A DNA stretch of 64,000 nt, taken from Lentilactobacillus fungorum (GTDB lineage: Bacteria > Bacillota > Bacilli > Lactobacillales > Lactobacillaceae). The stretch covers positions 1 through 64,000 of the forward strand of contig NZ_BNJR01000014.1 in assembly GCF_016860605.1 (NCBI RefSeq), given 5' to 3'. Position 1 is the first letter of the stretch; the number at the start of each line of letters is the position of its first letter. Shown piece by piece: positions 49,346 through 57,389 of this stretch. A model generated the notes under the pieces. The model searched no databases. It was not told the origin of the DNA and was given only the letters and a program-made list of their open reading frames with translations. The position numbers and the translations under genes were made by a program.

Positions 49346-51913
49346 TCATTCCGCTGCTGCCAGTGAATCCAACATCTCGATGTGCTTGAGCTTGTAATGA
49401 GTAATGATGCCAATTGCTAAGCTAAACGCCATTGTAAGCAACGCCGACCATAGATAGCCAGGATAATGGATTGTGAGTGGGAACAGAATACTGCCGGTCT
49501 GGGCCTTAATCATAATAAAGTGATGGAGGATAATGCCAACGCCCCAACCGAAAAGGATCCCCAACAGTGTCAAGATAACATTTTCCCTGGCAACATAGGC
49601 GGTCACCTCATTATCGTAGAAACCCAACACCTTAATTGTTGATAATTCTCGTAAGCGCTCTGAGATATTGACGTTAGTCAGGTTATAGAGTACGACTAGG
49701 CCCAGCGCACCAGATAACGCAATAAAGATGAGAACCACTGAGCTTAGGCCACCCGTTGCCAAAGAGCTGCCGGAATAGCGCGGATAGGTGACATTTAAGA
49801 CGCCACTTTGTTTTAATAAGCGCTGATTGGTGTCATGGCGGGCGGCCGCGCTAGTGCTTTTCACTCTGATCAGTCGAGAAGTTGGCTGATAGCTTTTGCC
49901 GGTGATCTTTCGGTAATAACTCGGCGTTAGATACAGGTAATGACCAGCGTAATTTTTGGTCACAGCAGCAACTTTTGCCTTAACCAATTGATTACCGATC
50001 TTGACAGTCAATTGACCGCTACGATGCACATTCATATCCGTAGCCAATTTTTCGGTAATCACAACCCCACTATTAGTTAGTCGCTCAGGTTGACCATTAT
50101 TAGGGTTCTTCAAGGTCACGTAACGACTGAACTTCTTGGTGGTCGCCGGCACCATCATTGTTACCGTGGCATTGCGTTTGGTCCCTTTAGTTGGCGAAGT
50201 CGTCACAGATTTAACCAGTGCCGATTGCTGGGAGTGGATATTTCGATCCTGAATTTGGTGATCAGCATCAGCCAACGTCACAATCCCCTGATAATGCTGG
50301 ACTTGACTAAACTGGTCCGGCAATAAATCATTCACCGAATTACGAATGCCAAAGCCAGCTAGCATCAGACCCGTACAGCCGGCAATTCCGACAATCGTCA
50401 TGATCATCCGGCCCTTATATCGAAATAAGTTGCGGTAGCTGACCTTTTGATTAAAACTCAGCCGACGCCAAAGTGGCTTAATCCGTTCAAGTAAAATTCG
50501 CTTGCCGGCTTTCGGCGCCCGCTGCCGCATTAGTTCAGTTGGTTTTTCCCGTAAATTCACAATTAAGACCACGATCGCGCTGCCGAGGGTCGCAACCAAT
50601 CCGGCAATGACCGTTTCTATCAAGTAAGCCCACGGTATCACGCTTTGGTATTGAGTGAGGTTGTTATTGCTGAGCATGCTAAAGATAAACCGGGGCAAGG
50701 TTAACATCCCCGCAATGCCGCCAATAACGGCGCCAAGCAAGCCGGCCAGCAATGAATAAATGATGTACTTGAGTGAAATAACCCCTTTCGTGTACCCAAG
50801 GGCTCGCATCAGACCAATCTCCCGTCGATTTTTTTCAATCATCCGTGAAATCGTGGTAAAGGTGATCAGCACGGCGATAAACAGGAAAAATCCGGGGAAA
50901 ATCACCGCGATGGCCGCGATACTTTGCGATTCATCAAAGTAATCTTGATAGCCCACGTTAGTTGTCCGATCATTATATAGGTAGGTCGGTACTGGTGTTT
51001 TGAGGAGCTGTTTTTTGGCGGTCGTCACCCTTTGGCGGCCAGCTTGCACTTTGACCGAAGCCGTTTTTAATCGGGCGGTTTGACCGGCAGCCGGCACTTG
51101 ACTCAGCTGGGCCGCTCGTCGATTTAACCGGTCTAACTGCGAATTAATCTTTTTTAACGCTGGCTGAATGAGTTCAAGGCGTCGTTGTCGGGGCCGACCA
51201 TTCAGCCGGTTCTCCAACCGCGTTTGATCAGCCTGAACCTGTCGATTATACCGATCAGTCCCGGCAGTCAGGTTAGCCGTGTTTTTAAACGTCATGGCAA
51301 TCGTTGCGTACGTGGCTTGGTTAAATGCCTGTTGGGGGGCGTAAGCAAAGTACGTCACTTCGCCACTGCCCAAATTAGTCGTCCCCCGGTCAGTTGAGCT
51401 GACAAATAGCGGTGAATTAACGAAGCCAACAATTCGGTAGGCTTGATTCTTTAACCCACTCGTTTTAGGCACCCGATAGGTTTCACCCAACCGATACCCC
51501 TTGCGTTTAGCTAATTGGTCCAAGACGATTTGATGCTGGCTTCTTGGGAGATGTCCTGAAACGAGCTTGAGGCGATTGAGTTCAGCGGTGCGGCTAAACG
51601 AATAAACCGAAACCACTTCGTTTTGTGCTTTTTTGACAGTCACCATGTGAGTCGCTTCGGCGGTTTTAACCCCCGGCGCCTGTTTGACAAGTTTGAGATC
51701 CTGCTTGGTTAACCCCATCGTGGAGACGAGGTTAAGGTCGCCCAAGTGATACCGGTTAAAGTAATTGGCCGCCGAATGATCCAGATCTGGCCCAGTAGCC
51801 CGGATCCCTACGTAGAGAAGCGAGCCCAGTAAAATAATCAGGACAATTGAAATGAACTTGCCCCAAGAATATGTAATTTCGCGCATCGTTGCTTTAAAAT
51901 AGGTCGTATTCAT
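49346..51913 (-). CDS. Large FtsX-like permease without an adjacent ATPase
   Basis: An 855-residue membrane protein with two FtsX cores: an N-terminal helix (about 15-38), an extracytoplasmic domain with a Gln/Arg-rich coiled-coil insert (about 225-315), three helices (about 345-460), then a second helix/ectodomain/three-helix set ending in LKHIEMLDSLAAAE. This is the tandem YknZ/BceB-like layout seen in large lactobacillus permeases. I start at ATG 51913 behind GGTGA; a GTG five codons upstream is possible. No ATP-binding subunit is next to it, so it must use an ATPase encoded elsewhere, perhaps the one at 45422. Confidence 0.85.
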   Translation of the reverse strand: MNTTYFKATMREITYSWGKFISIVLIILLGSLLYVGIRATGPDLDHSAANYFNRYHLGDLNLVSTMGLTKQDLKLVKQAPGVKTAEATHMVTVKKAQNEVVSVYSFSRTAELNRLKLVSGHLPRSQHQIVLDQLAKRKGYRLGETYRVPKTSGLKNQAYRIVGFVNSPLFVSSTDRGTTNLGSGEVTYFAYAPQQAFNQATYATIAMTFKNTANLTAGTDRYNRQVQADQTRLENRLNGRPRQRRLELIQPALKKINSQLDRLNRRAAQLSQVPAAGQTARLKTASVKVQAGRQRVTTAKKQLLKTPVPTYLYNDRTTNVGYQDYFDESQSIAAIAVIFPGFFLFIAVLITFTTISRMIEKNRREIGLMRALGYTKGVISLKYIIYSLLAGLLGAVIGGIAGMLTLPRFIFSMLSNNNLTQYQSVIPWAYLIETVIAGLVATLGSAIVVLIVNLREKPTELMRQRAPKAGKRILLERIKPLWRRLSFNQKVSYRNLFRYKGRMIMTIVGIAGCTGLMLAGFGIRNSVNDLLPDQFSQVQHYQGIVTLADADHQIQDRNIHSQQSALVKSVTTSPTKGTKRNATVTMMVPATTKKFSRYVTLKNPNNGQPERLTNSGVVITEKLATDMNVHRSGQLTVKIGNQLVKAKVAAVTKNYAGHYLYLTPSYYRKITGKSYQPTSRLIRVKSTSAAARHDTNQRLLKQSGVLNVTYPRYSGSSLATGGLSSVVLIFIALSGALGLVVLYNLTNVNISERLRELSTIKVLGFYDNEVTAYVARENVILTLLGILFGWGVGIILHHFIMIKAQTGSILFPLTIHYPGYLWSALLTMAFSLAIGIITHYKLKHIEMLDSLAAAE

Positions 51914-52084
51914 GTTCGTCACCGTCACCCATCATCATTAAAACTCACCTGTCTTATTTGGTCTATACGTTGAGTTTATACTATTTGGCGGGATAACGAA
52001 ACATGGACGAGAATAATTAAGCATCAAAATCGGCATGCTGAATAGAGATTGAATCAAAATCAAATGAACAGACCAATCCATCCC

Positions 52085-52126
52085 AAAAGGCCAATCCTTC
52101 CAAGCTCAGGAACGATTGGCCTTTTC
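52085..52126. terminator. Hairpin terminator
   Basis: AAAAGGCCAATC pairs perfectly with GATTGGCCTTTT. It lies after the toxin gene on the minus strand. Confidence 0.8.
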
Positions 52127-52178
52127 ATCAAATTTTGGGATCAAAGAGAATCCAACTTCATGATTTTCACTTTCGGCG

Positions 52179-52448
52179 TTAGTGAGCGTCATAGTGAGTC
52201 CAGGCAGCAAATATCTTAACAACGTGATTGACGCCATCAACCTTATAAATCACTCTATGTTGCTCATTAATTCTTCGAGAGTAGAACCCATTATGATATG
52301 GTTGTAGTTTCTCAAAAGACTGGGTAGGTTGGTAAGGATCTGATTTTAGAGCAGAAATGATCTCCAAAAAACTATCTTTTAAGTGTGACCGGTTGATCTT
52401 TTTTAAATCCGCTTTTGCTGAGGAATTGATTTTAATTCGATAACTCAT
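52179..52448 (-). CDS. RelE/YoeB-family toxin
   Basis: An 89-residue toxin of the RelE superfamily, YoeB/Txe branch, which cleaves mRNA at the ribosome. The family pattern is clear: an N-terminal strand and helix (AKADLKKINRSHLKD), then FYSRRINEQHRVIYKV and a C-terminal FAAWTHYD with His and Tyr where YoeB has its catalytic pair (SCRFHY). It overlaps the antitoxin gene by four bases (ATGA), the usual order for YefM-YoeB. It lies at the breakpoint of a truncated rpiA gene. Confidence 0.9.
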   Translation of the reverse strand: MSYRIKINSSAKADLKKINRSHLKDSFLEIISALKSDPYQPTQSFEKLQPYHNGFYSRRINEQHRVIYKVDGVNHVVKIFAAWTHYDAH

Positions 52449-52708
52449 AGATTATCCCAATCAATATCATCAACATCAATGAATGTTTGATCATCTTTTT
52501 CTCGTTGACGGGCAACTGGTAATTCACCAGTAGCTTCAAGATAAATTGTCTCAGCCATTGAGTCCCAATCTTTTTTTGAAACAAGCACCGCAGCTTCATC
52601 TTCGTTGCCATTTGCCGGCGTAATTATCACCGGCTTTTTTTGTATGTTAACGTCTTTGATTAGCTGGAAAAAATTTTTTCGTGCCTTAGTTGGTGTGTAA
52701 TTTTCCAT
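52445..52708 (-). CDS. YefM/Phd-family antitoxin
   Basis: An 87-residue antitoxin. The N-terminal DNA-binding part (YTPTKARKNFFQLIKDVN, then KPVIITP) is typical of Phd/YefM, and the acidic C-terminus (DDQTFIDVDDIDWDNL) should wrap the toxin. I start at ATG 52708 behind GAGGTGAT; the longer frame reads through the promoter. A 14-bp palindrome in the promoter is the likely operator for autorepression by the complex. Confidence 0.9.
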   Translation of the reverse strand: MENYTPTKARKNFFQLIKDVNIQKKPVIITPANGNEDEAAVLVSKKDWDSMAETIYLEATGELPVARQREKDDQTFIDVDDIDWDNL

Positions 52709-52726
52709 ATTGATCACCTCATTATG

Positions 52727-52755
52727 ATTATAACGTACCATGGTACGGTACACAA
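52727..52755 (-). promoter_or_regulatory. Antitoxin promoter with palindromic operator
   Basis: On the minus strand TTGTGT (52755-52750), 17 bases, TATAAT (52732-52727). CGTACCATGGTACG (52734-52747) is a perfect 14-bp palindrome inside the spacer, followed by a further GGTAC half-site. Confidence 0.75.
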
Positions 52756-52771
52756 CAAAAAAGAGCCCAAC

Positions 52772-53128
52772 CACATATTTCGATTGGAATTAATTGCCAC
52801 AATTTTTTCCCACAGGTGAGCGCCACCGCCACCTTTAATTCCTTGGCAATTCTGATCAATTTGGTCGGCGCCATCAATCGTCCAATCGATACGGTCAACT
52901 TCATCAATTCCTTTTGTTGTAATACCTAGATCGTTAGCTTGCTTTTTCGTACGTTCTGAAGTGGGAACTCCGACAATTGAGAAACCTTTTTTATTTAACG
53001 TGTTCTCCCAATGCATCCACCATAAATCTGACGGTCAAACCCGTTCCTAAGCCAACAACTGTTTGATCTTCAATAAATTCAACAGCAGCTTGTCCAACTA
53101 ATTTTTTCAGTTCATCTTGATGAGTCAT
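52772..53128 (-). pseudogene. rpiA: Ribose-5-phosphate isomerase A, frameshifted and truncated
   Basis: Starts at ATG 53128 (RBS AGAGAGG) as [18 protein letters not shown] with [17 protein letters not shown], clearly RpiA. The frame hits TAA after GEHVK in an A-rich run (about 52985-52995) and continues one frame over as [19 protein letters not shown] to [11 protein letters not shown] and [15 protein letters not shown]. The match ends near 52775, so more than half of the usual 225-230 residues is missing. The break abuts the toxin-antitoxin promoter. It was the last gene of the PTS operon upstream. Confidence 0.88.
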
Positions 53129-53230
53129 CTATATGACCTCTCTTTTTGTGATTTCGTACAAAAGGAGCCAAGACAAATTGTACTGAATACGATTCGCCTT
53201 AGCTCCTACTTGTATGACTGTAAAGAATGT

Positions 53231-54964
53231 TTATTTCGTCCTACCTGCCAAACGCTGGTTAACCAACATCTCGACTTCCGCCGCCGTTTGGCATTTTGCC
53301 AATACTTCGTCAACGATTGCCGCACACTGGTCAGTTGTAAGGCTTCTCATTTGACTCCTTGACCGCAAAATTGAGCTGGCACTCATCGAATACTCATCGA
53401 GCCCCATTCCTAAAAGTAACGGTAAGGCTCTTGGGTCCCCAGCCATTTCACCACACATTGCCGCAATTTTTCCTTCCTTGTGAGCTGAATCGATCACATG
53501 TTTAATCAATCGCAACAGTGCCGGGTTCAACGGTTGATAAAGATAGGAAACAGCATCGTTGCCCCGATCAGCAGCAAATGAGTATTGAATCAAGTCGTTG
53601 GTTCCAATGCTGAAGAAATCAACTTCCTTGGCAAACTGATCGGCAAAGACCGCCGCAGCAGGAATTTCAACCATGATGCCAACTTTAATATTGTTACCAA
53701 TTCCTGGCGTTTCTTTCTGAAGTTTTTGCTTTTCTTCAATAAAAATTTGCTTGGCCTTACGGAATTCATCCAACGTCGCAATCATTGGGAACATGATGCG
53801 GAGTTGGCCAAACTGTGATGCCCGAATCAACGCTCTTAATTGCGTCCTAAAAATATTTTGCCGATCCAGTGAAATTCGGATAGCCCGATAACCAAGGAAT
53901 GGGTTCATTTCTTCAGGTAATGGCAAATATGGCAGCGGCTTGTCACCGCCGATATCCATCGTTCGGATGACAACCGGCTTGCCGGCCATGGCTTGGACGA
54001 CTTGTTTGTATGACGTAAATTGCTGGTTTTCAGTTGGTAATGAATCGTTATCCATATACAGAAACTCGGTTCGAAACAAACCAATTGCATCCGCACCAAC
54101 TTTCACGGCATCACTGACATCCTTTAAGGTTCCAATGTTTGCCGCAATCTCGAATTGTTTACCATCTTTAGACCGAGAGGCCACATTAACCATTTTCTCC
54201 CACTCAGCCCTTTGAACGGCAAATCGTGCTGCTTTTTTCTGATACTGTTTAATTTCATTTTGCGACGGGTTTACGATGACAATGCCATTAAGACCATCTA
54301 AAATAATTGAATCACCATTTGAGATTTCCGCCGTGGCCTGATTAGTCCCGACAACAGCAGGAATCCTGAGAGTCCGTGACATAATGGCTGAGTGGCTTGT
54401 TCGTCCACCTTCATCAGTAATGATGCCCTTAATATATTGCCGATTCATTTGTGAAGTGTCTGACGGCGTAAGTTCATGAGCAACTACGACAACTGGGCGA
54501 TTAACCGCCGCTAAATCGGGTAATTTTGTCCCCAGCAAATGACTTAACGCCCTAATAGAAACATCTTTAACATCACTGGCACGTTCCTGCATATAATTGT
54601 TATTCTTCATTGTTGCCAATGTCTTAGTAAATCTTTCCGTTACATCAGTTAATGCTTGCTCTGCATTAACTTTGTCGTTTTTAATTTCAGCTTCAATTTC
54701 TTTAATCATGTCGGGATCTGACAAAATAGCAATGTGAGCCTTAAAAACGGACGCCTCATCATCACCCAAATTAGTCTTTGCCAAGGCTTGAATTTTCTCC
54801 AACTCCATAATTGACGAAGCAAAAGAATTATGAATACGCCTGATTTCATGATTAACATCTGTAACTAATTGCTTCTTAAACTTAAGCTTAGGTGCAACTA
54901 AGAGATAGGCTTGGGCAATCCCAATTCCGACACTAACCGGAATACCTGTAATCTTTTTGGACAA
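53231..54964 (-). CDS. ptsI: PTS phosphoenolpyruvate phosphotransferase (enzyme I)
   Basis: A 577-residue enzyme I, which takes phosphate from PEP to HPr. The phosphohistidine His191 lies in DEGGRTSHSAIMSRT; the PEP-binding domain has FRTEFLYMD, IRTMDIGGDKPLPYL, FFSIGTNDLIQYSFAADRGN and the active Cys in IAAMCGEMAGD. The length is normal and it looks intact. It is unusual in that it follows galactitol-type PTS genes rather than ptsH, with 49 bases after gatB, so it appears to be part of a dedicated sugar operon. No HPr gene is nearby. Confidence 0.95.
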   Translation of the reverse strand: MSKKITGIPVSVGIGIAQAYLLVAPKLKFKKQLVTDVNHEIRRIHNSFASSIMELEKIQALAKTNLGDDEASVFKAHIAILSDPDMIKEIEAEIKNDKVNAEQALTDVTERFTKTLATMKNNNYMQERASDVKDVSIRALSHLLGTKLPDLAAVNRPVVVVAHELTPSDTSQMNRQYIKGIITDEGGRTSHSAIMSRTLRIPAVVGTNQATAEISNGDSIILDGLNGIVIVNPSQNEIKQYQKKAARFAVQRAEWEKMVNVASRSKDGKQFEIAANIGTLKDVSDAVKVGADAIGLFRTEFLYMDNDSLPTENQQFTSYKQVVQAMAGKPVVIRTMDIGGDKPLPYLPLPEEMNPFLGYRAIRISLDRQNIFRTQLRALIRASQFGQLRIMFPMIATLDEFRKAKQIFIEEKQKLQKETPGIGNNIKVGIMVEIPAAAVFADQFAKEVDFFSIGTNDLIQYSFAADRGNDAVSYLYQPLNPALLRLIKHVIDSAHKEGKIAAMCGEMAGDPRALPLLLGMGLDEYSMSASSILRSRSQMRSLTTDQCAAIVDEVLAKCQTAAEVEMLVNQRLAGRTK

Positions 54965-55013
54965 ATAAACCCCTTCTTTTCAGCTTCTATCTTAGATCAA
55001 TAAAAATCTTTGC

Positions 55014-55298
55014 TTAAAACCCAAGCTTATCTATAATTTGCTCATAAACGCTGTCAGCACCAATTCCAGTTAATAATGGAACAGCGTTAATCACTTGATC
55101 CCTTACATCATCCGGGACCACCACCGTGCTGACAAAAGCATCATAATCATCAATATTATTAATATACTGGGCAACTGTCCCTTTAAACGTGTTAACCTGA
55201 TCAAGAAATCCCTTCGACGCCAAGAAGTCTCGAATTTTACCTTCTGCTACCGTCGACGTTGCCACACCACTACCGCATACAATCATAATCGTTTTCAT
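55014..55298 (-). CDS. gatB: PTS galactitol-type EIIB subunit
   Basis: A 94-residue EIIB domain of the galactitol (Gat) family. The phosphorylated Cys8 is in IMIVCGSGVATSTV, the signature loop. I use ATG 55298, which has GGTGA five bases upstream, rather than an in-frame GTG. It passes phosphate from EIIA to the sugar carried by the EIIC encoded just upstream. Confidence 0.93.
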   Translation of the reverse strand: MKTIMIVCGSGVATSTVAEGKIRDFLASKGFLDQVNTFKGTVAQYINNIDDYDAFVSTVVVPDDVRDQVINAVPLLTGIGADSVYEQIIDKLGF

Positions 55299-55362
55299 TT
55301 TAGTCACCTATTCATTGTTCGGCTCAATTAATTATCGCTATCTCAAAGTTAACCCTTCAGCT

Positions 55363-56712
55363 TTAATTACGCTTTAAACTACTACTAATGTGAAATTTAT
55401 TGTACCATATCATAATCAGTAAAGTTACTAACCCGATCAGGCCAATACCGCCCCACGTCATCGTTTTGCCAAGAGCTACCATCAGCCACGTTGTCCAGAC
55501 GCCACCATCACTTAACACTGAGATAGAAGCATTAGCAGGCAAGCTCAATTTAGCACCATGCGCGGCGGCTGAAATAATAGGTGCTAACCACGATGCTGCA
55601 TACAAGCTAATCACAATACTAACACCTCCGCCAATCAAAGTTCTAAATAAGTTCCCCCGAAAGACTGCCGCCATTACAGCAATCATGTAAGGGAAAGTTA
55701 CCAAATCCCCAAACGGTAAAACATGGTTGCCAGGAACAATGACCGCCATGATTAGTGAAATGGGTACAAGTATCAGAGCCGTTGAAAGCACAGTCGCGTT
55801 CCCTGCTGCTAAAGCACTATCCATGCCAACATATACTTGGCGTTTCGTAAAGTGAGATTTAACCAATAAGTTAGTTCTTTCAGAAATTGGCGCTAACCCT
55901 TCCATTAATAAAGAAACCATCCGTGGCATCAATACTAAAAAAGCGGCGGTACTAACTCCCAACTCGAGAATTCGAGAAATTGAATAGTCGGCAAAGATTC
56001 CTATAATAATCCCCATGCATGAACCAAGTATGAGTGGATCTCCGAACAACCCCAATCGTTTTTGGATTGTCTTAGCATCAATCTTAATTCGATTGATACC
56101 TGGAATTCGATCCATGACCCAATTAAGCGGTAACGCAATTAGATATCCCGGAACTGAAGCGCCTTGTGGGAATGAAATCCCAGCTAACCCAAACTGTCTT
56201 TGAACATAAGGAGCAGACAGATCGGCTAGCAAATAAATTATCATAGTATGAACAATCATGGTTAAGATACCAAGATAAAAATCTTGTGAAGCAACGTATA
56301 CCAATGATCCAGTGAACGCAATGTGCCAATAGTTCCAAATATCCACATCCAACGTTTTAGTTAAGCCGACATAAAGGAGGACAACATTCGAAATAATCCC
56401 AATTGGAATCGCACAACTGCCAAGTAATGTTCCATAAGCAATCGCCGATGCAGCTGGCCAGCCAACGTCAATTGTTTTAAGTGAAATTCCCCAATGTGCC
56501 ATCATTGACTGAACGGCTAAGCCCAAATTTTGAGTCAAAAACCCCAAAACCAAATCCAAACCGATAAAACCGATTCCAATCGTCAACCCTGCTTTAAACG
56601 CCTTTTTAGGAGATAATTTTAAAATTAATGCAAAAACAAATAAGAGGATTGGCAACATTACGCTCGTTTTTAACCCCATAAACCATTGTAACTCCGCAAC
56701 TATTATATCCAT
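55363..56712 (-). CDS. gatC: PTS galactitol-type EIIC subunit
   Basis: A 449-residue membrane protein with ten or more hydrophobic helices, the sugar-translocating EIIC of the Gat family. Family features include FIGLDLVLGFLTQNLGLA, WPAASAIAYGTLLGSCAIPI and LMEGLAPISERTNLLVK. Gat-type systems in lactobacilli often import pentitols (ribitol, arabitol, xylitol) as well as galactitol; the rpiA remnant in this operon favours a pentose or pentitol substrate. It follows gatA by 11 bases. Confidence 0.93.
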   Translation of the reverse strand: MDIIVAELQWFMGLKTSVMLPILLFVFALILKLSPKKAFKAGLTIGIGFIGLDLVLGFLTQNLGLAVQSMMAHWGISLKTIDVGWPAASAIAYGTLLGSCAIPIGIISNVVLLYVGLTKTLDVDIWNYWHIAFTGSLVYVASQDFYLGILTMIVHTMIIYLLADLSAPYVQRQFGLAGISFPQGASVPGYLIALPLNWVMDRIPGINRIKIDAKTIQKRLGLFGDPLILGSCMGIIIGIFADYSISRILELGVSTAAFLVLMPRMVSLLMEGLAPISERTNLLVKSHFTKRQVYVGMDSALAAGNATVLSTALILVPISLIMAVIVPGNHVLPFGDLVTFPYMIAVMAAVFRGNLFRTLIGGGVSIVISLYAASWLAPIISAAAHGAKLSLPANASISVLSDGGVWTTWLMVALGKTMTWGGIGLIGLVTLLIMIWYNKFHISSSLKRN

Positions 56713-56723
56713 TGGGACCCCCC

Positions 56724-57179
56724 TTAATGTGCAATTCCAGCAGTTTTCATAATATTGATAAATGTGTCTTTGTCACGAACCGTCTGAAGATAGCCTAACA
56801 TTTGATTATTTTGAAATAACGCCATTAAAGATTGTAGTAACGCCAGCTGATCTGTGGATTCTTTTAAAGCCAGCATGAAAATCAATTTAACCTGAATTTC
56901 CGTATTATCACCCATCTGGAGAAATTTAACCGGCCGTTTTAGCCGCATGAACGCTATTTGGGGCACTGTAACCTTATCTGTATCAGTGTGTGGAATTGCC
57001 ACCCCAATTGTTTGCGTCTTGAGGGCTGTTGGAAATTGAGCCTCCCGAGCTAAAATTGCAGGTTTAAACGTTTCAGTGACACATCCTGCTTGGTAAAGCC
57101 TGTCAGCTAAGATTGACAAGGCACTTTCGAGGTCAGTTGCTTGCTCATCGAATAAAATGACGTTTCGATCAAATAACAT
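56724..57179 (-). CDS. gatA: PTS EIIA subunit (fructose/nitrogen-type EIIA-2 domain)
   Basis: A 151-residue EIIA. The phosphohistidine is His64 in GVAIPHTDTDKV, typical of the PTS_EIIA_2 domain. I start at ATG 57179, nine bases from GGAG; upstream in-frame starts have no proper RBS. It is the first gene of the gatA-gatC-gatB-ptsI-rpiA operon. No regulator gene is adjacent, but a palindrome lies upstream. Confidence 0.9.
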   Translation of the reverse strand: MLFDRNVILFDEQATDLESALSILADRLYQAGCVTETFKPAILAREAQFPTALKTQTIGVAIPHTDTDKVTVPQIAFMRLKRPVKFLQMGDNTEIQVKLIFMLALKESTDQLALLQSLMALFQNNQMLGYLQTVRDKDTFINIMKTAGIAH

Positions 57180-57263
57180 GTTAGTCATCTCCAATTCAGA
57201 TCATTTTGGACTCCCCTTAATAATATATCATCTAATCTGCCAAAGCCTGGATCTTGTCACGGC

Positions 57264-57287
57264 ATTTCGTAATAATCAATACGAAAT
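57264..57287 (-). promoter_or_regulatory. Palindrome upstream of the PTS operon
   Basis: ATTTCGTA-N8-TACGAAAT, perfect 8-base arms, about 85 bases upstream of gatA. It is a likely operator for an unlinked regulator. No convincing -35/-10 pair is placed. Confidence 0.5.
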
Positions 57288-57301
57288 TTGAATTATGGAT
57301 C

Positions 57302-57352
57302 AAAAGACGTCCAAATAACGACGAAACTCTCTCGCCATTTTCGGACGTCCTT
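57302..57352 (-). terminator. Terminator after the ABC exporter gene
   Basis: On the minus strand GGACGTCCGAAAA pairs partly with TTATTTGGACGTC, followed by TTTT. Confidence 0.65.
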
Positions 57353-57389
57353 TATATGAATATAACGTTTTTATGATTGGAGATGAACT

